Assembly: GCF_947170395.1 (NCBI RefSeq)
Contig: NZ_CAMVTE010000006.1
Coordinates: 20,291-84,290 of the forward strand
Direction: 5' to 3'
Source of the DNA: an uncultured Methanobrevibacter sp.
Lineage (GTDB): Archaea; Methanobacteriota; Methanobacteria; Methanobacteriales; Methanobacteriaceae
DNA length: 64,000 nt
Below, in pieces: positions 18,469-27,452 of this stretch. The translations under genes and the position numbers were made by a program. Each line of letters begins with the position of its first letter. Within the stretch, counting starts at the first letter, position 1. The notes under the pieces were generated by a model. It ran no database searches, was not told where the DNA came from, and saw only the letters and a list, made by a program, of their open reading frames with translations.

Positions 18469-18485
18469 ACTAACGGGCGTTAGTT
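18468..18485. promoter_or_regulatory. TetR operator site 2 (AACTAACG-GG-CGTTAGTT)
   Basis: A second perfect 8-bp inverted repeat with the same CTAAC half-site, centred 44 bp from site 1 (about four helical turns) and abutting the TATA box, where it would block TBP/TFB binding. Confidence 0.8.
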
Positions 18486-18694
18486 AACTGAAAATTAAAA
18501 CTCTTCATAATATCATTCATGTTAAAAAGAGCATTACCATCTCACTACCAAATCGGACCCCCTCATTCTTATTAATTTTTAGACCAATTAAATAATTATT
18601 AGGCTCATAAATGTTTACAATTTATATATTAGATTAAATAAAAATATAAATGGTTCAATTAGAGTGAATCAAAAAAAATTAAAGGTGTATAATA

Positions 18695-19408
18695 ATGAAT
18701 ATAAGTGAAATTATTAGTGATGCTTTAGTATATCCTTTAAACAATATTAAAGCAGTTGTAATATATATGATTTTAGGTATTATTGCAGGTATTGCTATTG
18801 GTGGTACCGTATTAGGTATAGCTACCGGTTCAGCAACCCATAATGCATTATTGACTGGTGGAACATCAATTATCGGAGTGATTATTTCAGTCCTAATCAT
18901 TTTATTAATTGCAGGTTATGAATTGGACATTGTTAAATATGGAATTAATAGAGATCCTGGTGCTCCAGGCATTGATATCGTAAGACAAGTGGTTAATGCT
19001 ATTAAAGTAATCATCGTATCTTTTGTTTACTATTTAGTTCCTGTTATTATCGCAGCAATTTTACGTTTCCTTTTAGGAAATGGTGTTTTAACTACACTCC
19101 TTGTGTTTATTATCACAGTCGTTTTTGCTTTGGCACAATTTATGGCTAAATGCAGATTAGCTAAAACTGACAGTTTAGGTGAAGCATTGGCATTTGGTGA
19201 AGCAATTGGAGATATCTCAAGAGTAGGTATTGTAAAACTCCTTGCAACAGTTATTATAATTTTTGTTATTGTATTTGTTGTAATTTTCATCGCTGCTGCA
19301 ATTGCTAACTGGAATAACATTATTGGCGGAATATTAATCGGTATTCTCGCAATATACTTAACATTCTTCGCTAACAGAGCTACCGGTTTATTATACTCTG
19401 ACGCTTAA
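18695..19408 (+). CDS. Multi-pass membrane protein, DUF4013-like
   Basis: 237 residues with six or so hydrophobic segments separated by short loops. It starts MNISEIISDALVYPLNNIKAVVIY, a pattern I associate with DUF4013 proteins common in Methanobacteria. Glycine-rich first helix pair (about 24-75), a central FLLGNGVL segment and GGILIGILAIYL near the end. No catalytic motif. The function is unknown; these are often found in many copies per genome. It has AAAGGTG at a good distance before the ATG and its own TATA-like TTTATATA near 18622. It appears monocistronic, ending in a clear hairpin terminator. Confidence 0.75.
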   Translation: MNISEIISDALVYPLNNIKAVVIYMILGIIAGIAIGGTVLGIATGSATHNALLTGGTSIIGVIISVLIILLIAGYELDIVKYGINRDPGAPGIDIVRQVVNAIKVIIVSFVYYLVPVIIAAILRFLLGNGVLTTLLVFIITVVFALAQFMAKCRLAKTDSLGEALAFGEAIGDISRVGIVKLLATVIIIFVIVFVVIFIAAAIANWNNIIGGILIGILAIYLTFFANRATGLLYSDA

Positions 19409-19421
19409 ATAAATAGACATT

Positions 19422-19450
19422 AATGAATGAGTTTTATTCATTCATTTTTT
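19422..19450 (+). terminator. Terminator of the DUF4013-like gene
   Basis: Hairpin arms AATGAATGA (19422-19430) and TCATTCATT (19438-19446) with a 7-base loop, followed by a run of eight Ts. Confidence 0.75.
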
Positions 19451-19563
19451 TTACTTTTTTTATAAATTTTCAATTTAATATAGTTTTCTCAACAGCCAAG
19501 CATTTTTACTGGCAATGACCATATAACCTGCCAGAAGATAAAATAATTACACCATTAACCGAT

Positions 19564-20580
19564 TTAATCAATCTGAAGAGGCAAATTACCTATAACCAAT
19601 CCTTTTTTATAGATGGCTACAGTATCCTCCAGCCGGACTCCAAATTCCCCTTCAAGATAGATTCCAGGTTCCACTGTAATTACCATACCATCTCGAATTA
19701 TGGTTTCGTCCTTAATGGAAAATCCAGGAGTTTCATGAATGTCCAAACCCAGACTATGGCCTGTTGAGTGAATAAAATTATCACCATATCCATATTCAGT
19801 TATTATGTCACGGGCAACCCCGTCAATTTCACAACATTTAAGACCTGGCTTAATGGCCCTAATAGCTTTATCATGAGCTTCAGCGACAATGTCCCAAATT
19901 TCCTGTTGAGACTCTGTGTAAACCATTGTACGAGTATTGTCAGAGCAATACCCCTTAAAAACAGCTCCCCAATCAATAAGAATTGGTTTTTCCAAAAGTT
20001 TATCCTGAGGAGTCGCATGGGGAAGGCTTGAGTTGGCACCGCTGGTGACAATAGTGTCGAATGACTCTTTGGATGCGCCATTTTCAATCATCAACCTTAC
20101 CAAATCAAAAGCAACAACATTTTCCGGATTTTTATTGTTCAAAACATCCAACTGCATGAAAGACTTTTGAGCAATTTCAGTTGCCTTTTCTATTTTTTCA
20201 ATCTCAAAAGGAGTTTTTATCATTCTTTGAGTGTTGATGTATGTTTTTGAAGTTATATCAAAATCATCCTTTAATTTTTCATAAGTGCTGAAAACGAGTT
20301 CCGGTTCGATTGCAAGACTTTTAATCCCCTCCTCCTTCAGCTCTTTAATCATCACCTCAAATGATTCAAATTCCCTAACATCAATGGTTGAAGTTTTATT
20401 GGCTATTTCCATATCCATTTTCGATGCATAAATAATTGGATTTTCATTAATTATGCAAAAAGCAAAACTTGTGGGTTTGTAACCTGAAATATACTCAATA
20501 TTTGTAAATTTTGTAAGTAAATAAGCCTGAATATCATCATTTTTTAAGTCATTTAAAATGTTTGAAATATGTAAATCCAT
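19564..20580 (-). CDS. M24 family metallopeptidase (Xaa-Pro peptidase-like)
   Basis: 338 residues. The N-terminal creatinase-like domain occupies about 1-125. The catalytic pita-bread domain shows the five expected metal ligands: Asp in LIDWGA, Asp in CSDNTRT, His in HSTGHSLGLDIHE, Glu in VEPGIY and Glu in VRLEDT. This is the layout and length of prolidase/aminopeptidase P. It would cleave N-terminal residues before proline from peptides in the cytoplasm. The ATG has no ribosome-binding site, so it may be leaderless. It stands alone, divergent from the M50/YcaO run. I cannot tell dipeptidase from aminopeptidase specificity. Confidence 0.88.
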   Translation of the reverse strand: MDLHISNILNDLKNDDIQAYLLTKFTNIEYISGYKPTSFAFCIINENPIIYASKMDMEIANKTSTIDVREFESFEVMIKELKEEGIKSLAIEPELVFSTYEKLKDDFDITSKTYINTQRMIKTPFEIEKIEKATEIAQKSFMQLDVLNNKNPENVVAFDLVRLMIENGASKESFDTIVTSGANSSLPHATPQDKLLEKPILIDWGAVFKGYCSDNTRTMVYTESQQEIWDIVAEAHDKAIRAIKPGLKCCEIDGVARDIITEYGYGDNFIHSTGHSLGLDIHETPGFSIKDETIIRDGMVITVEPGIYLEGEFGVRLEDTVAIYKKGLVIGNLPLQID

Positions 20581-20810
20581 GATTTAATATTTAAAAAAAG
20601 TATTATAAAAAAATAAGTATGGAAAAATTCCAACTTACCTAAATTAAATTACCTATTAAAAACAATCAGATAAACATAAAAAAATATTATAATAAGTTAA
20701 ACATCCGTTTACTAAATTTAACACATAATAAGATTAAACAAATAAATTTATAAAGTTTTCAATATCAAAAAAGATAGTTTTATTAAAGTAAAAAAAGATA
20801 GTTTAACATT

Positions 20811-21452
20811 ATGTTTAAGTTTACAGCTAGTGAAATAAGAGACTTGATTATAGCATTTATCGTTATTTCATTGTGTTTTGGAATTGCAAACACCGGCAGG
20901 GACATGAACGCCTTACTCCACTTGCTTCCATTCATTATGGTTGGCGTAGGACTGGGTTTCATCCTGCACGAGTTAGGCCATAAATTCGTATCAATGAAGT
21001 ATGGTTACTGGGCGGAATTTAAGTTATGGCCACAAGGATTGTTATTTGCACTTGTTACCTCATTTTTCGGGTTTGTATTTGCAGCCCCAGGTGCAGTTTA
21101 CACATATGCAAATTACATGACCGATGAAATTAATGGTAAAATATCCCTTGCAGGCCCAATTGTCAATATTGTTCTTGCATTAGCATTCCTGGCCGTTGCA
21201 ACATGGGTTTATCCATCTGCATTTACTTCCGAAACTTCAGTAATCATATTTATCGTATGTTCAATGGGTTTTTCAATCAACAGCTTTTTGGCAGCATTCA
21301 ATCTGTTGCCTGTCGGAAACCTTGACGGATCCAAAGTGCTTAGATGGAACATTGGAATCTGGATTATTGCAATAGCCATAGCAGGTACAATGACCGTATT
21401 GTCAATGCAAATGGGCGTTGAAAACATTGTGAGATTAATTATAGGATTTTAA
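20811..21452 (+). CDS. M50-like membrane metalloprotease
   Basis: 213 residues, five or six membrane segments. HELGH near 53-57 is the zinc-binding HExxH, and NLDGSKVLRW near 170-179 supplies the third-ligand Asp172; together these mark site-2-protease-like M50 peptidases. A central AAPGAVY segment and SLAGPIVNIVLA (about 112-123) are also typical. It would cleave substrates in or near the membrane. It is followed after one base by the YcaO gene and then TfuA and LarE-like genes, in the same direction with almost no gaps. A functional tie with McrA modification is suggested only by position. Confidence 0.85.
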   Translation: MFKFTASEIRDLIIAFIVISLCFGIANTGRDMNALLHLLPFIMVGVGLGFILHELGHKFVSMKYGYWAEFKLWPQGLLFALVTSFFGFVFAAPGAVYTYANYMTDEINGKISLAGPIVNIVLALAFLAVATWVYPSAFTSETSVIIFIVCSMGFSINSFLAAFNLLPVGNLDGSKVLRWNIGIWIIAIAIAGTMTVLSMQMGVENIVRLIIGF

Positions 21453-21453
21453 A

Positions 21454-22656
21454 ATGAGTGAAGAAATTACATACTTTAAAGGAACACACCGAGTTATAGC
21501 TCCAAGCAAAACTATTGAAATTAACCAGGACAAGTTAAAAACTGCTGGAATAACCCGTATCGCAGATATCACTGACTTGGACAGGATTGGCCTTCCAATT
21601 TATACTGCAATCAGACCGACCGCGCAAGAGGGCGGAGTCAGCATATATGGTGGAAAGGGAATATCCAAAGACCATGCAAAAGCATCTGCAATGATGGAAG
21701 GCTTTGAGAGATATTCAGCCGAAAGGCAAAGCAGTGATGAAACCATAATTGCCGATTTATCTGAAATTTCAAAAAATGGAGAATATATTGACCCGAAATC
21801 ACTTAACCTTCCAAAAGAGTTTGAAAAAAAGGATATTGGTGATTTGAACTTGGAGTGGAGCCTGGCCCACGATATAATCACGGACAAGGATTATTATGTT
21901 CCAACAAATGCAATTTTTCACCCATATAACTGTAAAGACGACGTTTCAAAATTGTTCAAATCAAATACCAACGGCCTTGCATCAGGCAACATTTTGGAGG
22001 AAGCCATTTTGCATGGGATGCTTGAAGTCATTGAAAGAGATGCATGGAGCATTTTTGAGCTGACACATAAAAATTATGCCCAAATTGATTTGGATAGCAT
22101 TGAAAGCGAACTGATTAATGAAATTATAGATAAATTCGAATCCGAAGGAATCAAAATCAAACTTATTGATTTTACAGCAGACGTTAAAATCCCAACAATA
22201 GCCGCTTCTGCAGACGACACTATAACAAAAGATGCCGGGCTTTTGACTTTGGGAATAGGAACCCATCTTGACCCTGAAGTTGCAATACTCAGAGCATTAA
22301 CTGAAGTAGCCCAAAGCAGAGCAACACAAATAAACGGAGCCCGTGAAGATACCGTAAGAGCGGATTTTGCACGTGAAGCCGGATACGAACGAATGAAAAG
22401 AATCAACAAATATTACTTTAAAGAGGAAGAAAATAAAATTTCACTCTCAGATATTGAAAATAAATCCACATCTTCAATTTCAAAGGACATTGAAATTGTT
22501 AAAGATGAACTGATGGCCAACGACATTGAAAAAATATTGTATGTTGACCTGACACGTCCGGAACTTGACGTCAGTGTCGTGCGGATTATCATTCCTGAAA
22601 TGGAATTGTATGCAATCGACCAGTCACGTGCGGGATACAGATTTTTAAAAGCATGA
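21454..22656 (+). CDS. ycaO: YcaO-related McrA-glycine thioamidation protein
   Basis: 400 residues. The YcaO cyclodehydratase-like ATP-binding fold is seen in the opening segment THRVIAPSKTIE, the glycine-rich SIYGGKGIS loop, and the conserved SAMMEGFERYSAE (about 78-90), EVIERDAW (about 191-198) and TEVAQSRATQ (about 288-297) motifs, where Glu and Arg bind ATP and Mg. In methanogens this protein (methanogenesis marker 1) phosphorylates the backbone amide of a glycine in the McrA subunit so that sulfur can replace oxygen. It pairs with TfuA four bases downstream. The LarE-like sulfur transferase two genes on would be a natural sulfur source. Archaeal YcaO proteins of this clade are about this length. 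Confidence 0.93.
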   Translation: MSEEITYFKGTHRVIAPSKTIEINQDKLKTAGITRIADITDLDRIGLPIYTAIRPTAQEGGVSIYGGKGISKDHAKASAMMEGFERYSAERQSSDETIIADLSEISKNGEYIDPKSLNLPKEFEKKDIGDLNLEWSLAHDIITDKDYYVPTNAIFHPYNCKDDVSKLFKSNTNGLASGNILEEAILHGMLEVIERDAWSIFELTHKNYAQIDLDSIESELINEIIDKFESEGIKIKLIDFTADVKIPTIAASADDTITKDAGLLTLGIGTHLDPEVAILRALTEVAQSRATQINGAREDTVRADFAREAGYERMKRINKYYFKEEENKISLSDIENKSTSSISKDIEIVKDELMANDIEKILYVDLTRPELDVSVVRIIIPEMELYAIDQSRAGYRFLKA

Positions 22657-22660
22657 TATT

Positions 22661-23314
22661 ATGGTTAAGGTTATCATTTATACCGGATTGTCCCTTTCTT
22701 TTGATGAAGCCAGAGAGATTCTGGATTGTGAAGACGACATTGAAGTGATTTATAAAAGACCCATTCAAAGGGGAGAATTGGCTTTGGCATTAAATGAACA
22801 TCCGGATATCATTGCAATAATCGATGGAGTGTTTCATCAAAACTCCGCAGTAGGTCATAAGGAAATCCTCAATGTCATAAATAATGGCGTTAAGGTATAT
22901 GGCGCTTCAAGTATGGGTGCTTTAAGGGCATCGGAACTTGACACATTGGGAATGGTTGGAATAGGTTATTGCTATGAGCAATATGCAAACGGAACTGTGG
23001 ATTCAGACGATGAAGTTGCAGTAATGCTTGACAGCGAAACCCTCGAACCCCTTTCAATACCACTGATTAGCATGAGATATGTTTTTGACAATGCCGTTTG
23101 TGAAAAAATTATAAGTGAAGATGAAAGAGACGAACTGATTAAAATAGCCAAAAGGACGTTTTATCCGAAAAGAAATTACGCCAATACATTGGCCGAATCA
23201 AGTTTAAACAGCGATAAAAAAGATGCATTAATCAATTTTATTCGAACATCACCCGACATTAAAAAAGAGGATGCAAAAGAGCTTATCAACCACATCAAAT
23301 GTGAGATAAAATGA
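22661..23314 (+). CDS. tfuA: TfuA-related McrA-glycine thioamidation protein
   Basis: 217 residues. The TfuA core includes GASSMGALRASEL near 85-97 followed by GMVGIGYCYEQYANGTVDSDDEVAVM, the family hallmark. In methanogens TfuA acts with YcaO to thioamidate McrA, probably helping to deliver sulfide. It begins four bases after ycaO and overlaps the LarE-like gene by four bases (ATGA), so the three are translationally coupled. Cytoplasmic. Length is normal for the short archaeal form, without the C-terminal extension found in some bacterial TfuA proteins. Confidence 0.92.
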   Translation: MVKVIIYTGLSLSFDEAREILDCEDDIEVIYKRPIQRGELALALNEHPDIIAIIDGVFHQNSAVGHKEILNVINNGVKVYGASSMGALRASELDTLGMVGIGYCYEQYANGTVDSDDEVAVMLDSETLEPLSIPLISMRYVFDNAVCEKIISEDERDELIKIAKRTFYPKRNYANTLAESSLNSDKKDALINFIRTSPDIKKEDAKELINHIKCEIK

Positions 23315-24318
23315 ATTTAAAAGACAAAATTCAGATTGTTGAAGATTGCCTGAAAGATAAAAAGGTAGCCATAGGATTTTCAGGCGGTGCCGATTCGACA
23401 TTGATAACCTACATTTCTTCAAAGGTTGCCAAAGACACATTGGCAATCACCATTGACAACCATCTGATGCCAACGGGTTTTGTTGAACATACACAAAAAA
23501 TATGCAGACTGTTCAACATCACACATGAGATAGTCGACATCGATTTTTATGATGATGAGGAATTTCTCAAAAACAATCCTCAAAGATGCTACAACTGCCG
23601 CCAGATGATGTATTCCCAAATCATTGAAAAATCAAAGGAAAATGGTTTTGAGTATATCTGTGACGGGAACAACATAAGCGATCTGATTTCAGACCGTCCT
23701 GGAATTTTAATAACATATGCCAAAAAATTCAACACACCACTTATAGAGGCAAGGCTAACCTCAAAAGAGATTCATGAATACCTCGAGGAAAACAATATTC
23801 CCTATTCAAAATCAACAACATGTCTTGCAACAAGAATACCAACCAACACACCGACCACCAAAGAGAAAATCGAAAAAATCAGCAAGTGCGAGGATTACAT
23901 CTCGGCAAATACAAACTGCAGAATAGTCAAAGTTAGAGATTTTGGACGGACAAGTATATGTGAAGTGGACGACATTGATGAAATTCTATGTGAAAATAAA
24001 TATAATCAAATAAACGATGCATTAAAATCATTTGGATATGAAAAAGTTGCATTAAATTTATCACCAATTGATGATAATGAATTCATTTCTATTGACTATA
24101 AAAACGGTAATTTTTCACACCAACTTCCGTTTACACTAAACCTTGAAAACACTAAAGAAATTATCAAAAATGCAGAAACAATAAACGAATGTGAAATCCA
24201 AATCGGAAGCATCACCATAAGCAAAAACGGACTCATAAAAGGAACCGGTTTCAAAGATTATGAAAATGCCCTTGATAATTTTATGGAAATATTGCCCAAG
24301 CTTAGAAGAAATATTTAA
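23311..24318 (+). CDS. larE: LarE-like ATP-dependent sulfur transferase
   Basis: 335 residues. A PP-loop, GFSGGADST, lies near 22-30 for ATP hydrolysis to AMP. Cysteines sit at CYNC (93, 96) and TTCLATRIP (171), the three-cysteine pattern of LarE proteins thought to bind a 4Fe-4S cluster that carries transferable sulfur, in contrast to the single sacrificial Cys of Lactobacillus LarE. LarE makes the nickel-pincer cofactor of lactate racemase, but no larA, larB or larC is visible here. Coupling to ycaO and tfuA suggests it supplies sulfur for McrA thioamidation (inference). The C-terminal 100 residues are a family-typical second domain. Confidence 0.85.
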   Translation: MNLKDKIQIVEDCLKDKKVAIGFSGGADSTLITYISSKVAKDTLAITIDNHLMPTGFVEHTQKICRLFNITHEIVDIDFYDDEEFLKNNPQRCYNCRQMMYSQIIEKSKENGFEYICDGNNISDLISDRPGILITYAKKFNTPLIEARLTSKEIHEYLEENNIPYSKSTTCLATRIPTNTPTTKEKIEKISKCEDYISANTNCRIVKVRDFGRTSICEVDDIDEILCENKYNQINDALKSFGYEKVALNLSPIDDNEFISIDYKNGNFSHQLPFTLNLENTKEIIKNAETINECEIQIGSITISKNGLIKGTGFKDYENALDNFMEILPKLRRNI

Positions 24319-24345
24319 AAAAAAGAGTAAAAAACCTATTAAAAC

Positions 24346-24804
24346 TCACTTATTCATTTCCAGATATTTTTTTAACACAATGTCGGGAGTTTCAATAGTT
24401 TTTTGGAAAGTTTTAACAAAATCACTGGCTTCGTGATTCTCAGGTGTTTTTGTTAAACCTTTAAGAGATAACTGCTTGCCGTCAATTTTAAATCCAACAT
24501 CATCAGCTTCGATTTCTATCAGATTGATTTCAATTTCAGAAGCCTTCTCCAACACATCATCAGCCCTAACCTCATATTTGATCTTTAAATCCTTGTGAGG
24601 CATCAGCTCATTGATGGTTCTTTTGATAACAGATTCAAATAACTCCAGGAATTTTACAACCGGAGGCATATTATTAGCCCACCAATAGGCAAGAACGGAG
24701 TTGAGAACTATTTCGTGTTCGACAAAATCATCATATAACCTTGCCCGAACACCAACAGCACTATCATCAACTACTTTAATCACCAATACTGGACTAACAG
24801 CCAT
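24346..24804 (-). CDS. Conserved hypothetical protein, soluble
   Basis: 152 residues with no signal peptide or membrane helix. It begins MAVSPVLVIKVVDDSAVGVRA. A tryptophan pair with NNMPP near 41-48 and an acidic middle with alternating beta strands are seen. I do not recognise the family. The composition and absence of low-complexity sequence suggest a genuine folded protein, probably methanogen-specific. It lies 10 bp downstream of the CBS-domain gene on the same strand and could share its transcript. No ligand-binding motif is apparent. Confidence 0.65.
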   Translation of the reverse strand: MAVSPVLVIKVVDDSAVGVRARLYDDFVEHEIVLNSVLAYWWANNMPPVVKFLELFESVIKRTINELMPHKDLKIKYEVRADDVLEKASEIEINLIEIEADDVGFKIDGKQLSLKGLTKTPENHEASDFVKTFQKTIETPDIVLKKYLEMNK

Positions 24805-24814
24805 TATATCACAG

Positions 24815-25654
24815 TTATTCGACTAATGCTTTAATCAAATCACTAGCTCTTACAAGGCCGACCAAATCTCCTTCAACACCAATTACAGGAATTTGTTCGA
24901 TGTTTAAGGATTTCATTTTTTTAGCGCAGTCGGAAACTTTTGTTTTGGAGTTAGCTACTTCAACATTGCCAACAGCAACGTCACTTACTACTTTATCTGT
25001 GAATTTTAAACTGTTTTTCTCGATGTATAATACTGAAGTACTGTCCCAGGACCATTTATCCCCTTCGGTACCTACAGTGGAACTGTGTTCACTTCTCTCA
25101 GAGATAATTTCAATTTCAGAAATAAAATCGGTTTCAGTTAAAATACCTGACAATTTAGCATCATCATCCAAAGCCAAAACGGATTTTAAACCAAATTGGT
25201 TCATGGTTTCAAAAGCAACATTTAAAGGAGCTTTTTCCCAGGTGGTCGGAACGGTTGTAATCATATAATTTTCAACAGCATCGTCAACGGTAATTTTGGT
25301 TAATGCTTTAGATACCAAATCAAATGAAGTGATAATTCCTACAAGTTCACCATCATCATTTACAACAGGAACTCTTCTTACATCATTTTCAATCATTTTA
25401 CGAGCAGCATCAGTTACATCGTCACCAGGAGCAACTGTGATTAAATCTCTGCTCATTAACATTGCGATTTGTTCTTCATCAGGATTATTAATTAAATCAG
25501 AACGAGTTACTAGTCCTACTAAAATATCAGTATCTTCTTTAACAACAGGAAGTACTGCTTTTTTCTCTTTTCTCATTAAGTCTAAAACTTTTTCTCTGTT
25601 ACCTGGTACGGAAACACTAACTACATTTTTAGACATTGTTCTTTTAACTAACAT
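24815..25654 (-). CDS. Protein with four CBS domains
   Basis: 279 residues made of two Bateman pairs. CBS motifs with VPVV.. or IPVI..G.LVGL/I signatures recur about every 60-70 residues (near 35, 100, 165 and 255). The protein contains no attached catalytic or DNA-binding domain. Such stand-alone CBS proteins sense adenosine nucleotides or S-adenosylmethionine and regulate partners. ATG 25654 was chosen because AGGTGT precedes it; a longer frame to 25720 would start inside non-coding sequence. The neighbour at 25696 is a universal stress protein, which also often binds ATP, and both read leftwards. Confidence 0.87.
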   Translation of the reverse strand: MLVKRTMSKNVVSVSVPGNREKVLDLMRKEKKAVLPVVKEDTDILVGLVTRSDLINNPDEEQIAMLMSRDLITVAPGDDVTDAARKMIENDVRRVPVVNDDGELVGIITSFDLVSKALTKITVDDAVENYMITTVPTTWEKAPLNVAFETMNQFGLKSVLALDDDAKLSGILTETDFISEIEIISERSEHSSTVGTEGDKWSWDSTSVLYIEKNSLKFTDKVVSDVAVGNVEVANSKTKVSDCAKKMKSLNIEQIPVIGVEGDLVGLVRASDLIKALVE

Positions 25655-25695
25655 AAAAACACCTATATTAATAATATAATAAAAATGACAATATC

Positions 25696-26121
25696 TTAAT
25701 GAACTACGAGCACTGCGCATTTAGCTGAATTTACAACCTTATCTGCCACACTACCCATTATAAATCTATCGAAGCCGGATTTGCCGGAACTACCCATAAC
25801 TATCAAATCAACATCTTCTTCATTTGCCACTTCCAAAATGCTTCTTGCAGGAGAACCTTCTCTAATTACATGAGTGATTTTCAAATCATCTTCATTTAAT
25901 TTATCAAATTCCTTAAGGTTTTCCTCAGATCTTTCTTTTAAGACTTGATTTAACTGGTATACTTCATCATCCAATGGAAGTCCGTTAACAAAATTATTTT
26001 CTGTGACACTCACAGCGATTATTTCAGCTCCTGAAACATTTGCTAAAAATAAAGCATGTTTTTGAGCTTTTTTTGCAAATTCTGACCCATCAGTAGGGAC
26101 CAATATTTTTTTATACATCAT
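25696..26121 (-). CDS. Universal stress protein (UspA family), ATP-binding type
   Basis: 141 residues. It opens with KKILVPTDGSEFAKKA, the family N-terminus. The ATP-binding signature G-x2-G-x9-G-S is present as GSSGKSGFDRFIMGSVAD near 112-129, so this is the nucleotide-binding kind, like MJ0577. It ends with CAVLVVH. ATG 26121 is preceded by GGGAGATGTTA. An in-frame ATG six bases earlier lies within that site. It precedes the CBS protein by 41 bp on the same strand. Confidence 0.92.
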   Translation of the reverse strand: MMYKKILVPTDGSEFAKKAQKHALFLANVSGAEIIAVSVTENNFVNGLPLDDEVYQLNQVLKERSEENLKEFDKLNEDDLKITHVIREGSPARSILEVANEEDVDLIVMGSSGKSGFDRFIMGSVADKVVNSAKCAVLVVH

Positions 26122-26158
26122 TAACATCTCCCATAATAAATAGATTTATATCATGATA

Positions 26159-27313
26159 TTATACAATACATTTTTTGTTAATGATATATAATATATTTTT
26201 CGTTTCACAGCGATTACATATATTAAGATAAGGATTTTTAGAAAAAGATTTGTAAACTATAAATTCCGCAAAATTGTCTTCCATTATACAGGATTTCTGA
26301 ATAATGTCATTGATTTTATGAGCACAGACATTTGTAGTCGCCATTTTTAACAGCTCCTTCGGGTCGAGATATGATTTATAATAAACTGACATTAACTTTA
26401 AGCTGAATTCAAGTTCCCTCAGCATGTTCGGAGAGTTTAACATCACATTATCAGTGCCCAACATCGGTTTAATGCCCATGTTTAACATTTCATTGAGTTT
26501 TGAAACGCCAACATTCAATGTTGCATTGGCTCTTGGACAAACAACAACGTTTGATTTTGAGTTTTTTAATAAATCCAAATCATTGTTTTTAGGGTTGGTA
26601 ACATGAACCAACTGGTCAAAATCATTGCTGATTGCCTTTTCGATTTCAGTTTTGGCGAACTTTTCCAGAGATTCAATCTGATTGGATTCGGATTCTGCAA
26701 CATGAATTGAAGAAATCTTGCCCTGTTTACTGCATTCATCGCTTATCAGTTTGGCCACATCTTCGGTTATTTCACCAAAACCGCTTGGAGCAATTCCATC
26801 GGCAATTTTAAGGATTTTTCTAATGGCTTTTTTTACCTGATTTAAATCCGGATCATCACCATAAAAGCTATCGTCACGGCCTAAAATAATCGGGTTGATT
26901 GGAATGTCTTCACTTGCCTCTTTCAATAGTTTGATTCCATGAAGACCCCCTTCACGATAGTCAATGAAGTGAGTAGTGCCTGACAAGACCATATCCCACA
27001 TTGATGATTTCATGGCTTCAATTAATTCCTCATCAGATGCATTGGCCAGAGCCTTATGCTTAACCCCATCAGGCGGCTTAACCATTTCACTTAATGAAAG
27101 GCCGTAACCCTCATCCTTAATTATGGAGTCACCAATATGCATATGCCCATTAATAAATGAAGGACAAACTACGGCACCATCAACATCAATGATTTTGCCT
27201 TCCTTTGCATCTTTAGCCATCTCGATGATTTTACCATCTTCAACAACGATATTTTCTTTTGATGGAACTAGATTTTGACCTTTTAAAATAACTCCATTTG
27301 ATATAGTAAACAT
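26159..27313 (-). CDS. Amidohydrolase superfamily protein
   Basis: 384 residues. Seen: the composite N-terminal beta-sandwich, then the metal site INGHMHIGDS near 55-64, HVAESES near 200 and GTDNVMLNSP near 285, matching the chlorohydrolase/deaminase branch of metal-dependent hydrolases. SSMWDMVLSGTTHFIDYRE is another family block. The likely reaction is deamination or hydrolytic cleavage of a small ring compound, but the substrate cannot be read. It is shorter than methanogen S-adenosylhomocysteine or 5'-deoxyadenosine deaminases. The C-terminus carries an unusual cysteine cluster CNRCETKN..KKC. It is monocistronic, convergent with nothing close, and without a clear ribosome-binding site. 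Confidence 0.8.
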   Translation of the reverse strand: MFTISNGVILKGQNLVPSKENIVVEDGKIIEMAKDAKEGKIIDVDGAVVCPSFINGHMHIGDSIIKDEGYGLSLSEMVKPPDGVKHKALANASDEELIEAMKSSMWDMVLSGTTHFIDYREGGLHGIKLLKEASEDIPINPIILGRDDSFYGDDPDLNQVKKAIRKILKIADGIAPSGFGEITEDVAKLISDECSKQGKISSIHVAESESNQIESLEKFAKTEIEKAISNDFDQLVHVTNPKNNDLDLLKNSKSNVVVCPRANATLNVGVSKLNEMLNMGIKPMLGTDNVMLNSPNMLRELEFSLKLMSVYYKSYLDPKELLKMATTNVCAHKINDIIQKSCIMEDNFAEFIVYKSFSKNPYLNICNRCETKNILYIINKKCIV

Positions 27314-27452
27314 TAATGGAAGTTCTAATTTTTTTTATTAATAAAATTTTTGAATATACTTAACATATATTTAATGGAAAAATCATAGTATAATTCAATC
27401 ATACAAACATTTTCACACAAAACTCTATTAATCAATTTAACCATCCGAAAAG

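Noticed and set aside
22074..22409. Minus-strand frame of 111 residues opposite ycaO
   Set aside because: Serine/alanine-rich antisense shadow of a well-supported gene.
23311..24318. Lactate racemase cofactor operon (larABCE)
   Set aside because: Only the LarE-like gene is present and it is coupled to ycaO and tfuA, so a nickel-pincer role is not supported here.
26159..27313. S-adenosylhomocysteine/5'-deoxyadenosine deaminase assignment
   Set aside because: Metal-site motifs fit the wider superfamily, but length and the second half differ from the methanogen deaminases I know, so only the superfamily is given.
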